This document shows, one piece after another, positions 8,619-15,889 of a stretch of 58,238 nt of DNA. The stretch lies in contig CATKZW010000014.1 in assembly GCA_949841465.1 (NCBI GenBank), positions 1-58,238 of the forward strand. The letters run 5' to 3'. Source of the stretch: an uncultured Oscillospiraceae bacterium (GTDB lineage Bacteria; Bacillota; Clostridia; Oscillospirales; Oscillospiraceae). Under the pieces are notes generated by a model. That model ran no database searches. It was given only the letters and a program-made list of their open reading frames with translations, and had not been told where the DNA came from. The position numbers and the translations under genes were made by a program. How positions within the stretch are numbered: position 1 is the stretch's first letter; every line of letters begins with the position of its first letter.

Positions 8619-9614
8619 CTATTTGAAGTCGATCTCTATGACGATGGGTACGTGATCTGAGACGCTGCTGTGATAGTCCGCAAACTTTTCCGCCTCGGTC
8701 TGGGCTGAGGCGGGGGCGTAATCGCGCACGGCGTCGATGCGCTTCGCCTCGCCCTTTATGATCGCCGCGCGGGTGCGCCCGTCATAGGAGAAATGATCAA
8801 AATTGTTGGTATACGCCGATGGACCGAGAGATGTGAGCTCCTCCTGCACGGTATAGATGATTCGGCGGGCGTGGGCGCTTCCCTCCACCCGGCGGCCTTG
8901 GGCGTCAAAGCAGGCTGTGCCCGGCACGGCGGCTCTGTGTACGCTGTCGGATTCGGATTCAAGGTTCAGGTTATAATCTCCCAGCATGATCGTATATGGC
9001 ACCACGCCGTGGATATCTTTATGTCGGTCGGCAACGCGCGCGTAGATTTTCCCTGCCAGGATATCGAATTCGTTCCGGCGCATATCAAGGGCGCTGACGC
9101 CGTCCAGCCCGCCGGACATGCCGACCGGCTTGTCGGACAGGATATGGGTCGTGATCAGTCGGAGCTCGAAGCGCTGATTCCTCAGCTTAAACCGCCCATA
9201 AAGCGGGTCGCGGATCAAACGAACCCCATTCAGGATATCGCTTGCTCCATTTAACGGGTCGTAATTACCCCATATGCCCGGCCGATCTCTTTTTCCGATT
9301 GGTATCAGCTCGAACTTATCGGCCCTCCAGAGAAAGCCATAGCCTTCGTTACGCTTGTCTCCTCTATAGGGGAAATTTTTTCCCGGTTTGTCCCAGCAGG
9401 CCTCCCAATTTCCTCCCAGCCGTCTTTTGAGGGCCTCGAGCATCTTTCCCTCGCTCAGGACCTCCTGAAACGCGACGATATCCAGTCGTTCCTCCCGGAT
9501 GATCTCCGCGATTCGATTTAATTTGCGCACCGAGGGGGCATCCTGGTTCACAATCTGATCCTCATATCCACTGCCGGACCAATTGCGTACGTTAAACGAT
9601 CCGATTCGATAACT
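8619..9614 (-). CDS. Endonuclease/exonuclease/phosphatase (EEP, DNase I-fold) family protein
   Basis: This protein of about 331 aa has every catalytic landmark of the Mg-dependent EEP superfamily: FNVRNW at the N-terminus (metal-side Asn), AFQEVL with the metal-binding Glu, GYGFLWR, MLGDYNLN (catalytic Asp/Asn pair) and SDHVPIVIEID at the C-terminus (Asp-His). It should therefore be an active phosphodiesterase. The substrate (DNA, RNA, phosphoinositide or sphingomyelin-like lipid) cannot be told from sequence. No signal peptide is seen, so it is probably cytoplasmic. The chosen ATG at 9614 follows AAGGTG with a 6-nt gap and fits better than the ATG four codons upstream. It is the second gene of the cassette and ends in a genuine TAG. 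Confidence 0.88.
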   Translation of the reverse strand, partial: SYRIGSFNVRNWSGSGYEDQIVNQDAPSVRKLNRIAEIIREERLDIVAFQEVLSEGKMLEALKRRLGGNWEACWDKPGKNFPYRGDKRNEGYGFLWRADKFELIPIGKRDRPGIWGNYDPLNGASDILNGVRLIRDPLYGRFKLRNQRFELRLITTHILSDKPVGMSGGLDGVSALDMRRNEFDILAGKIYARVADRHKDIHGVVPYTIMLGDYNLNLESESDSVHRAAVPGTACFDAQGRRVEGSAHARRIIYTVQEELTSLGPSAYTNNFDHFSYDGRTRAAIIKGEAKRIDAVRDYAPASAQTEAEKFADYHSSVSDHVPIVIEIDFK

Positions 9615-9661
9615 CATGCACATCACCTTATGGTCAGTGTCTGCACCTTTTTACCGGTGCC

Positions 9662-9901
9662 TTATTTTATCAGTCCCTTTTTCACTGCGCTTCCGCCTAT
9701 GATCTTGCCCGCGTTCTTTCCAATCAGCTTACCGGCTTTCTTTCCTGCTGCGGCGCCTGCCTTTTTCCCCAGGCTGCCGCCTAATTCCTTTCCCACCATC
9801 TTTCCCAGTTCCTTCCCCGCCGCTTTCCCCACCTTTTTTCCGACCTCGCCGCCAGCCTTCTTTCCCACATTCACCAGTACCTTTTTCGCTTTTCCCAGCA
9901 T
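9662..9901 (-). CDS. Small Lys/Gly-repeat (glycine-zipper-like) protein
   Basis: This 79-residue protein is almost entirely a GK-x-x-GK repeat, for example VGKKAGGEVGKKVGKAAGKE and AGAAAGKKAGKLIGK. Modelled as a helix it would be strongly cationic with small-residue faces, like glycine-zipper membrane peptides or a nucleic-acid-binding tail. It has no signal peptide or Cys. ATG 9901 is preceded by GAGGTG at good spacing. It is the first gene behind a strong promoter and is followed closely by the EEP hydrolase. The N-terminus of the last gene in the operon has a similar composition, so the two may interact. Function is unknown. Confidence 0.65.
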   Translation of the reverse strand: MLGKAKKVLVNVGKKAGGEVGKKVGKAAGKELGKMVGKELGGSLGKKAGAAAGKKAGKLIGKNAGKIIGGSAVKKGLIK

Positions 9902-9972
9902 AATCTGCCACCTCACTATGTGTCTCTTCAGAAATTTTCAAAAAATCTGCCGTATTTGAGATTACCAAAACG

Positions 9973-10002
9973 AGAATAGCATACAATGCGCAATCATGTC
10001 AA
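9973..10002 (-). promoter_or_regulatory. Promoter of the four-gene cassette
   Basis: On the minus strand a perfect -35 TTGACA (9997-10002), an 18-nt spacer and -10 TATTCT (9973-9978) lie ~70 nt upstream of the small Lys/Gly-repeat gene. No operator-like inverted repeat is evident. Confidence 0.7.
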
Positions 10003-10031
10003 CGGAAACAGCGCAGCCTGGGGCCAGGGAT

Positions 10032-10214
10032 TCAAATATAAATCTCCTCCATTGTGCCCAAGCACAGGCAGCCCAGGCATCCGCCGGGGAATACACAGCC
10101 GCAGTCAATGTCGACGAAAGAATCTGTCCGGAGGATCTTGGCCGGGCCGCCCGGTAAACGCGCCTCCGGGCGGACTTTTAATTTTTTTGTTTCCCTGTTC
10201 AAAGGGTCCGTCAT
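10032..10214 (-). pseudogene. C-terminal relic of a serine/threonine protein phosphatase (metallophosphoesterase)
   Basis: The last ~35 codons (KILRTDSFVDIDCGCVFPGG, then LGCLCLGTMEEIYI) match the C-terminal signature of PPP-type bacterial phosphatases, where IDCGCVFGG...LxCLxL...EEFYV is typical. None of the catalytic metal motifs (GDxHG, GDxVDRG, GNHE) is present, and the upstream sequence to 10338 has no matching frame. Only the tail survives. It may mark the scar of a deletion or insertion next to the four-gene cassette. Confidence 0.6.
10147..10188 (+). terminator. Terminator-like hairpin in intergenic region
   Basis: CCGCCCGG (10147-10154) and CCGGGCGG (10166-10173) form a stem followed by ACTTTTAATTTTTTT on the plus strand. 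No plus-strand gene precedes it, so it may stop antisense transcription or be left over from a lost gene. Confidence 0.4.
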
Positions 10215-10288
10215 CTGGTATAATTAAGCTATCATCGTATATAGGAGTCCTCCGCGCGGCATGTGGATATCGGGCATATCAAACAGTA

Positions 10289-10314
10289 ATCGGGCGGCCA
10301 TGAGACCGCCCGAT
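10289..10314 (-). terminator. Hairpin after HAD hydrolase gene
   Basis: A 9-bp perfect stem (ATCGGGCGG 10289-10297, CCGCCCGAT 10306-10314) lies ~25 nt downstream of the HAD gene. It has only a weak T tract on the minus strand. Confidence 0.45.
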
Positions 10315-10338
10315 CGTTGGATTCCGAAAATTTAGGAT

Positions 10339-11187
10339 TTAATCCACAACAGCTGTTTTGACCGACTTCCGGCGGGCCTGCCACAGCGCCAGCCCTTTGA
10401 TGTCCCCCTCCAGGTACTGCGGCATTTGGCTCAGCTGATAATATTGGTCGCCGGAAAAGTGCTGATGGTGTTTGAACCAGAGCTTTCGCTTCTTCAGCTC
10501 CTTGCGCACATAATGGCCTTTGGACCTTTGTCCCACCAGGCGCAGGAGGAATTTTCCGAACTCCTCGGACTTTCCCGCGTTGCGGACCAGGCAGGTAGTC
10601 ACCCCGGCGGCGTTGCCTCCGCCGATGTCCTGCCGTATGTTGTTACCCACATGGGCCATCTGGGCCGCGTTTACCCCATAGCGCCTCATGGCCAGCTCAA
10701 AATTCTTGGTATCGGGCTTTTCCGCCCGGTAGATGTAGCCATCCGCTCCCAGCTGCTGGTAAGCGCCGGCGCCGATCTCCTCTTGGCCATTTGTCATGAG
10801 GATGACCTGGAACCCCATCTCGCGCAGCGACTTCACCAGTCTCTTGGCCTTATCCGGCAGAGTGAATTTCAGCATGGGCAGATTGGCTTTGAGCTTGTCC
10901 AGCATGGTGTCGCCAATGGTGTCGTCCACATCAAAGGAGATCAGCTTGATTCCATTCTCCCTCAGTCGTCTATAATCGATATGATAGATGTCCTTCTGGT
11001 AAACGTCCGGGACAAAGGCGGAGGTCAATTCCTCGTCGGACAGCGCTTTTAGCTGGGCCTTCAGTTCCTCCTTGCTACGGGTGTCTTTGAGTTTTTCATT
11101 TGTCATTTTTGCAAAGAATGCCGTCTCAACACTGTCCTCCGGAATTTCCAGATACTTTGCCACTTCGCTCCAGCTGGCTTCTTGCAT
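10339..11187 (-). CDS. HAD-superfamily hydrolase
   Basis: This 282-aa protein is a cytoplasmic haloacid-dehalogenase-fold phosphatase. Motif I is ISFDVDDTIGD (nucleophile Asp, acid Asp), motif II is the Thr of VILMTNGQEE, the motif III Lys is in YRAEKPDTKNF, and motif IV is the acidic pair region of VGNNIRQDIGGGNAAG. This arrangement is like YqeG/phosphoglycolate-type HADs with a small cap. The N-terminal ~100 residues are helical, and the C-terminus has a very basic tail (YVRKELKKRKLWFKHH). The start at 11187 is chosen because AAAGGAG lies 8 nt upstream; a longer frame would run through its own promoter. Substrate unknown. Confidence 0.85.
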   Translation of the reverse strand: MQEASWSEVAKYLEIPEDSVETAFFAKMTNEKLKDTRSKEELKAQLKALSDEELTSAFVPDVYQKDIYHIDYRRLRENGIKLISFDVDDTIGDTMLDKLKANLPMLKFTLPDKAKRLVKSLREMGFQVILMTNGQEEIGAGAYQQLGADGYIYRAEKPDTKNFELAMRRYGVNAAQMAHVGNNIRQDIGGGNAAGVTTCLVRNAGKSEEFGKFLLRLVGQRSKGHYVRKELKKRKLWFKHHQHFSGDQYYQLSQMPQYLEGDIKGLALWQARRKSVKTAVVD

Positions 11188-11230
11188 GATAAACGCTCCT
11201 TTTGTGTAGATTACGCATGAGTTACCGCTA

Positions 11231-11259
11231 ACTATACAGCAATCGCGCCGATCTGTCAA
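11231..11259 (-). promoter_or_regulatory. Promoter of HAD hydrolase gene
   Basis: On the minus strand TTGACA (11254-11259), a 17-nt spacer and TATAGT (11231-11236) form a near-consensus promoter 44 nt from the gene start, back to back with the histidine kinase gene. Confidence 0.75.
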
Positions 11260-11290
11260 TATGACGGCCTTTAAGGTGGAGGAGATCGCC

Positions 11291-12628
11291 GTGTTCACAC
11301 TTGAAAATATTTTATACACGTTTACAGACCCGCTCACCGGCTACGCCGCTGTGATGGCCTGCCTGTTTGCCATCATGGACGAGCGTGGATGGCGGCGGCT
11401 GAAGAAGCTGCCCATCCTGCTGCCGGCGCCCCTGACAGCGACGTTGCTAATCATGGTTCTGTACGAGGCCATCCCCGGAGCCTTCGCTGCCCGCTACTGC
11501 ATAAGCTCCTGCTTCAACCTGCTCGCCTGTACGCTTTGGACGCGGTGGGCATGGCGGATCGGATTCTGGCCGGCATTCGCTGCCGTTTGCATGGCGGGCA
11601 TGTTCCAGGTGGCCGCGTCCACCCTGTCCCGGATGCTGTTCAGGACGCTCCCTTTGGATGCGGTCCCGCAGATCGTGGTGACGGAGGTTATCTTTTGGGT
11701 TGTAACTCTGACCATCGTCACCCTGCTTTACCGCCTGCGCTTCGGAGCCTGGTTCCGGCTGCTGATAGAAAACAGCCCCGACCAGCATCGGATGGCACTG
11801 CTCCTGTTTGCGCTGGAATCCTCCATGGAGGTGCTGCTCCTGATACAAAAAGGAATCCAGCAGGAGTATTTCATTCTTTATTATCTTCTTGTCATAACGA
11901 CGGCGGCACTGATCGCAGGGTTGGTGATCTATGTGGCTCAGCGGCTTGATGCCGCCCGGAAGCTGGAGACCCAGCGGGATATCATCGCCCAGCAGCAGCT
12001 CTACGAACGGGATTTGGAGGCCATCCGCCGGGAGGTCCGTTTGTTCCGCCATGACTACAAAAACCTGCTGGCGGGGCTGTCGGAGCAGGCGGACGCGGGC
12101 AAATTGGGCGAGCTCCGCGCAACCCTGGCCGAGCTGGACGCAGGTTTTGACCGGCGCGTCGGGGAGAAAATTCAGGCGTCCACCCAGCTGGGCAATGTGA
12201 GGGTCCCACAGGTGCGAAGCCTGCTGCTGGCCAAGCTGGCGGCTATGGGAGAACAGAGCATCGACTGCCGTCTGGAGGTGCTTTATCCCTTAGAGCAGGT
12301 TGGGATGGATATGTGGGACTTCACCCGCTGCCTGGGCATCCTGCTGGATAACGCCTCCGAGGCCGCATTGGAAACGGAACGGCCCTGGGTGGAAATTGTC
12401 CTGCTGGCCCAGGGGAAGGGGGTGTCTCTGCGGGTGTCCAACCCCTATGCCGGAACTGTTGATCCGGACAAAATCTGGGCGGAGGGCTTTTCCACCAAGG
12501 GGGAGGGCCGGGGGCTGGGCCTGGCCAGCTATCAGCGGATCTTGTCAGGGTATGCCACCGCGGCATCCTCCACCAGCTGGGCAGGCGGAGTGTTTATCCA
12601 GGAGCTGACCATTGGAGGGCGGACATGA
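11291..12628 (+). CDS. GHKL-type sensor histidine kinase (AgrC-like)
   Basis: This is a membrane sensor kinase of about 445 aa. The N-terminal half holds about six hydrophobic segments (roughly residues 10-215). A helical linker then leads to the H-box VRLFRHDYKNLL (His is the phosphorylation site), the N-box LGILLDNASEAA and the G-box STKGEGRGLGLASY, a layout typical of AgrC/ComD-class kinases that read peptide signals. GTG at 11291 is preferred because GGAGGAG ends 7 nt upstream; an in-frame ATG at 11261 lacks a binding site. Its stop overlaps the response regulator start (ATGA). No agrB or agrD-like signal gene is nearby, so the ligand is unknown. Confidence 0.9.
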   Translation: MFTLENILYTFTDPLTGYAAVMACLFAIMDERGWRRLKKLPILLPAPLTATLLIMVLYEAIPGAFAARYCISSCFNLLACTLWTRWAWRIGFWPAFAAVCMAGMFQVAASTLSRMLFRTLPLDAVPQIVVTEVIFWVVTLTIVTLLYRLRFGAWFRLLIENSPDQHRMALLLFALESSMEVLLLIQKGIQQEYFILYYLLVITTAALIAGLVIYVAQRLDAARKLETQRDIIAQQQLYERDLEAIRREVRLFRHDYKNLLAGLSEQADAGKLGELRATLAELDAGFDRRVGEKIQASTQLGNVRVPQVRSLLLAKLAAMGEQSIDCRLEVLYPLEQVGMDMWDFTRCLGILLDNASEAALETERPWVEIVLLAQGKGVSLRVSNPYAGTVDPDKIWAEGFSTKGEGRGLGLASYQRILSGYATAASSTSWAGGVFIQELTIGGRT

Positions 12629-13362
12629 TTCAACTTTACTTATGCGACGACGAGGAGGCCATCCTCCTCCAGATCAAGACCGCCCTGGAGTGGAAAATTT
12701 TCATGGAGAACTACGATATGGCGGTGGTATGCGCCGCCTCCACAGCCCGGGAGCTGCTGGACGCAGTCCAGGACGGGAGCCGGAGCGTCTACTTTCTGGA
12801 CGTGGATTTGAAGGACGGGGAGTGGGACGGCTTTACCCTGGGCCGGGAGCTGCGGCGGCGGGACCCCCACGGCACCCTGGTGTACGTCACCAGCTACGGA
12901 GATCTGGCCTGGAAAACCTTCCAGTACCATCTGGAGGCTTTTGACTACATCGTGAAGGAACCGGAGCGCGTTGGGCCATCCGCCGCCCGGTGTTTGGAGG
13001 CCGTCCATGCCCGCCTGCTGGATGAGCGCCGGGATCCGGCGGAGATGTTTTCCCTGCGGTCGGGGGATGAGACGCGGCATATGCCGCTGACGGATATCCT
13101 GTTTTTTGAGACCGCTCCCAAGGCCCACCATGTATTCCTCCACACAGCGGACAGTCGGGTGGACTTCGTGGGCAGTCTGAACGAGCTGGAGCAGGAGCTG
13201 GGCGGACGTTTCATCCGGGTCCACCGGGCCTATCTAGCGGCGGCGGACAAAATCGAGGCCGTGGACTGGAAGGGAAACAAGGTCCGGGTGGGAGGCCGGG
13301 AGTGTCTGCTGTCCCGGGCCGGAAAGGCGGAACTGCGCAAAAAACTGGCAGGGGAACTGTGA
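12625..13362 (+). CDS. LytTR-family response regulator (AgrA-like)
   Basis: This 245-aa partner of the upstream kinase overlaps it by 4 nt. The receiver domain has the acidic pair CDDEE (residues 8-10), the phosphoacceptor Asp59 in YFLDVDL, Thr/Ser of YVTSYGD, and a Lys (DYIVKEPE) near 110. The C-terminal ~105 residues form a LytTR DNA-binding domain (LRSGDETRHMPLTDILFFE, FIRVHRAYLAA, VRVGGRECLLSRAGK). LytTR proteins bind paired ~9-12-bp direct repeats two helical turns apart. Exactly such a pair lies 17 nt after this gene, so the next small gene is the likely target. Confidence 0.93.
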   Translation: MIQLYLCDDEEAILLQIKTALEWKIFMENYDMAVVCAASTARELLDAVQDGSRSVYFLDVDLKDGEWDGFTLGRELRRRDPHGTLVYVTSYGDLAWKTFQYHLEAFDYIVKEPERVGPSAARCLEAVHARLLDERRDPAEMFSLRSGDETRHMPLTDILFFETAPKAHHVFLHTADSRVDFVGSLNELEQELGGRFIRVHRAYLAAADKIEAVDWKGNKVRVGGRECLLSRAGKAELRKKLAGEL

Positions 13363-13378
13363 GGCCCCTGCCAGTTTT
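13341..13378 (+). terminator. Terminator of the kinase-regulator operon
   Basis: A perfect 14-bp stem (13341-13354 with 13365-13378) and 10-nt loop overlap the last codons and stop of the response regulator gene. The right arm ends in TTTT. Confidence 0.85.
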
Positions 13379-13445
13379 GCCGTTTAGGAACGATTTGCGC
13401 CGTTTAGGAAATCCGGCCCAGGCTGGGCCAGGATTGTGGTATGCT
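13379..13445 (+). promoter_or_regulatory. Predicted LytTR operator and regulated promoter
   Basis: Two identical 12-bp direct repeats, GCCGTTTAGGAA, lie at 13379-13390 and 13399-13410, 20 bp start to start, i.e. two helical turns. AgrA-type sites have GTT-containing repeats of the same spacing. A -10-like TATGCT is at 13440-13445 with no recognisable -35 at the right distance. The repeats would end near -42, the expected position for an activator. The gene behind it encodes a small DUF6440 protein. Confidence 0.7.
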
Positions 13446-13485
13446 CTCTTCCGCAGACAGGCGGGATGGAAAGGAGGGAAACGGT

Positions 13486-13665
13486 ATGGAAAAGGAACGT
13501 TTCGTGGAAGTCTATAACCAGGGCATCGTCAATGTGATGAGAGTCGTCGTCGATACGGAAACCGGCGTAAATTATGTAATGGGCTCCCATAATAAAGCAA
13601 ACGGCACCGGGATGACCGTCCTGGTGGACGCGGACGGCAAACCCATCGTCACCCCCATTGACTGA
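13486..13665 (+). CDS. Small DUF6440-like protein, predicted LytTR target
   Basis: This 59-aa protein reads MEKERFVEVYNQG, then VVVDTETGVNYVMGSHN and GMTVLVDADGKPIV. The pattern 'hydrophobic strand, VD-x-ETGVNY, turn, (L/M)TVLVD-x-DGKP' is that of the DUF6440 family of small all-beta proteins in Firmicutes, whose role is unknown. The start follows AAAGGAGGG at normal spacing. It sits alone behind the predicted LytTR operator, so it may be the main output of the two-component system. No signal peptide. Confidence 0.8.
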   Translation: MEKERFVEVYNQGIVNVMRVVVDTETGVNYVMGSHNKANGTGMTVLVDADGKPIVTPID

Positions 13666-13829
13666 ACAAATGGGGCAAATACAGTAAGAGATGAATGGCT
13701 CCCGCCTGTCCGCACCAAATATGAACTGGAACGACTTTGAGATATACACCATGGCAGTGAAACCAAACTCAAAAAAATCTGCACAGGAGGCCGGATATGA
13801 GCCGCTGGAGGCCGCTCCGCCTTCCTGTC

Positions 13830-15785
13830 TCATTTTTTTCTGCCCCGATACCTCTGGCGGTCTTGGGCCTGTCCGCCGTTCCTGTCAGCCTTCCCCACAA
13901 TCACCCGCACCAGAAGCACCACCAGGAGGATCACCACCAGCACCGCCGCCGCGGCAATGAAGGTGAACTTGTTAGGGTTCATCAGCAGCCTTACAGGCGA
14001 CCAGCTGGCTTCCACCAGCTTTCGCCCGTCTGGCTGGGCATACCGCGCGTCCACCTCGCCCCCCATGGACTGGAGGTAGCTGGCGATAGCGTACCACTCC
14101 TTCACCTCGTTGCCCTTAGCGTCGTGGACGATGTAGTCCTCCAGCCGGTCCATGTCGATGGGGGTTCCGTCCGCATTCCGGGCGGTGATGGTGAGCAGGC
14201 CGAAGGAGGAGCTCTCCGCCGCCCCCAGCATCTGGCCGCAGTACAGCCCGGTGACTACCCGGTAGAGCTTATCGTCGTCGATGGCCGTCCCAGCGCCGTC
14301 CGGGCCCAGCATGGAGGCCGCCGCCACCTTATTAAAGAACATCCGGTTGGTGTTATAATACGCCCCCACCCCAGAATAGTACAGCCGGGCCGCGCTCATG
14401 AGCTGGGAGACGGAGGCGTCCACCTCCAGCGCGTTCTTCACATCCGCCCCGGTAAGCCACACCGCCACCAGCGGGTATCCCGGCACCCGGTCCGCCCCAA
14501 TGCCCAGAGAGGCGACGTTAAACACATCGGACACGGTGATATCCCCCACGGCAAAGGACTCCCGGATCACCCCGGAGGCGGTGAGGGCCAGGTCCACCGG
14601 CTCCCCGGTTGCCTCCTCCACCGCCCACTTGTAGGCGTCGGACAGCAAACTGCCCAGGGTGGAGTCGTGGCGGGTGGCGTACACCTCGTCCACGCTGTCA
14701 AATTGGTAAGGGTTATAGGCCAGCACCTGGTCAAAGGTCATGCCAAACCGGCTGAGGTAGTTTTCATCTACCTCTTTTTTATACCCCTCCACCAGGGAGG
14801 CTATGCCGGGGTCGTCCAGCAGGGTATCGTCGATGGGGACCAGCTCATAGCCGGTGAGCGTCACCTCACCGTTGGGCCTATAGTCCATGGTCACCACGCC
14901 CAGGTTCTTGGAGTACTCCCCGGCAGACACGATCCAGGTGTCCCCCACCTGGATGGGCTGCTCCAGGGTGGTGTGGGTGTGGCCGGAGACAATGAGGTCG
15001 ATGCCCTCAACCTTCTGGGCCAGCTCGTAGTCCTCCCCCTTCCCCTGGCCGTCGGTGCCCGAGTGGGACAGGCAGATCACCAGGGGCTGGACACCGTTTT
15101 TCTCCCAGCACTCCATCCTGGCCGTGTCTACCGCCTGCTGGGCTTCTTCAAAACGGTCATAGAGGATCATGCCAGACATGGGGGCGCAGGCGTCGGAGTC
15201 CACCCCGCTGATGCCCAGAATGGCGTACCACACTCCGCCCCGCTCCAGCAGGATGTAGTCGTACACGCCATATTTTTCAAACGCATCCCACACCGCTTGA
15301 GCGTCCGCGTCATAGCCCTCCTGCCCCTGCTCCGGGGGGAGATAGTTGGCCTCCACGATGGCAGGCAGGGGATCGCCGCTGTCCACAGCGGCGTTGAGCA
15401 TGTCCGCCAGCCCCCGGGCACGGTAGTCGTACTCGTGGTTGCCAAAGGTGGTCGCGTCGTAGCCCATGGCCCCCATGGTGCGCAGCTCCAAGGCGGATGT
15501 GGCGTAGGCAGTCTGGAACAGGGAGCCCATGGAGAAATCGCCGCCGTCCACCAGGATGGCGTCCGGATGGGCGGCCTTTTGGGCGTCGATGGCGGTCTTG
15601 AGGCGGGCATAGCCGCCGTACTCCCGCCCGCTCTCGTCGGTGGCCGGCAGGAGATGGGAGTGCATATCGTGGGTAAACAAAATCGTGGCCTGGGTGACCG
15701 GGGCATCAGCCAGGGCGGGCAGGGCCAGTCCCAGCGCCAGCAGGAATGCCGACAGGAGCGCACAGGCGCGGCGCAATGGCTTCAT
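13830..15785 (-). CDS. Cell-surface 5'-nucleotidase / 2',3'-cyclic phosphodiesterase (UshA/YfkN type)
   Basis: This 651-aa exported metallophosphatase has a signal peptide at residues 1-27 (RRACALLSAFLLALGLALPALA). The metal-binding motifs of the calcineurin-like domain are FTHDMHSHL, VDGGDFSMG, FGNHEYDY, then CLSHSG and VSGHTHT. The C-terminal nucleotide-binding domain (residues ~340-560) carries the substrate-stacking region and SDAYKWA. The protein ends in a hydrophobic anchor near 607-630 and a basic tail (RQRYRGRKK), so it should stay on the outer face of the membrane. It would dephosphorylate extracellular nucleotides for salvage. The last bases run close to the convergent DUF6440 gene without overlap. 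Confidence 0.92.
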   Translation of the reverse strand: MKPLRRACALLSAFLLALGLALPALADAPVTQATILFTHDMHSHLLPATDESGREYGGYARLKTAIDAQKAAHPDAILVDGGDFSMGSLFQTAYATSALELRTMGAMGYDATTFGNHEYDYRARGLADMLNAAVDSGDPLPAIVEANYLPPEQGQEGYDADAQAVWDAFEKYGVYDYILLERGGVWYAILGISGVDSDACAPMSGMILYDRFEEAQQAVDTARMECWEKNGVQPLVICLSHSGTDGQGKGEDYELAQKVEGIDLIVSGHTHTTLEQPIQVGDTWIVSAGEYSKNLGVVTMDYRPNGEVTLTGYELVPIDDTLLDDPGIASLVEGYKKEVDENYLSRFGMTFDQVLAYNPYQFDSVDEVYATRHDSTLGSLLSDAYKWAVEEATGEPVDLALTASGVIRESFAVGDITVSDVFNVASLGIGADRVPGYPLVAVWLTGADVKNALEVDASVSQLMSAARLYYSGVGAYYNTNRMFFNKVAAASMLGPDGAGTAIDDDKLYRVVTGLYCGQMLGAAESSSFGLLTITARNADGTPIDMDRLEDYIVHDAKGNEVKEWYAIASYLQSMGGEVDARYAQPDGRKLVEASWSPVRLLMNPNKFTFIAAAAVLVVILLVVLLVRVIVGKADRNGGQAQDRQRYRGRKK

Positions 15786-15825
15786 CAGAGGTTCCTCCTT
15801 GTGTTGTCAGTGCATGGATGTCCCT

Positions 15826-15854
15826 ATTCTGCCACATTTTTCCCCAAATAGCAA
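15826..15854 (-). promoter_or_regulatory. Possible promoter of the 5'-nucleotidase gene
   Basis: Minus-strand TTGCTA (15849-15854), a 17-nt spacer and CAGAAT (15826-15831) lie 41 nt upstream of the start. The match is moderate. Confidence 0.4.
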
Positions 15855-15879
15855 GGCCCTCCCGGACAGGAGAGCCTTG
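15852..15879 (-). terminator. Hairpin after the rhomboid-like gene
   Basis: An interrupted 11-bp stem (15852-15862 with 15869-15879) lies just downstream of the rhomboid-like gene. It has no T tract and overlaps the possible promoter of the next gene. Confidence 0.35.
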
Positions 15880-15889
15880 GGCATCCGTC

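Noticed and set aside
9986..10303. A 105-codon plus-strand frame in the intergenic region
   Set aside because: No ribosome binding site, it crosses a terminator-like hairpin, and the opposite strand carries the phosphatase relic.
13691..13960. An 89-codon plus-strand frame after the DUF6440 gene
   Set aside because: No ribosome binding site, and its second half is antisense to the 5'-nucleotidase gene; the first ~35 codons look weakly protein-like but cannot be supported.
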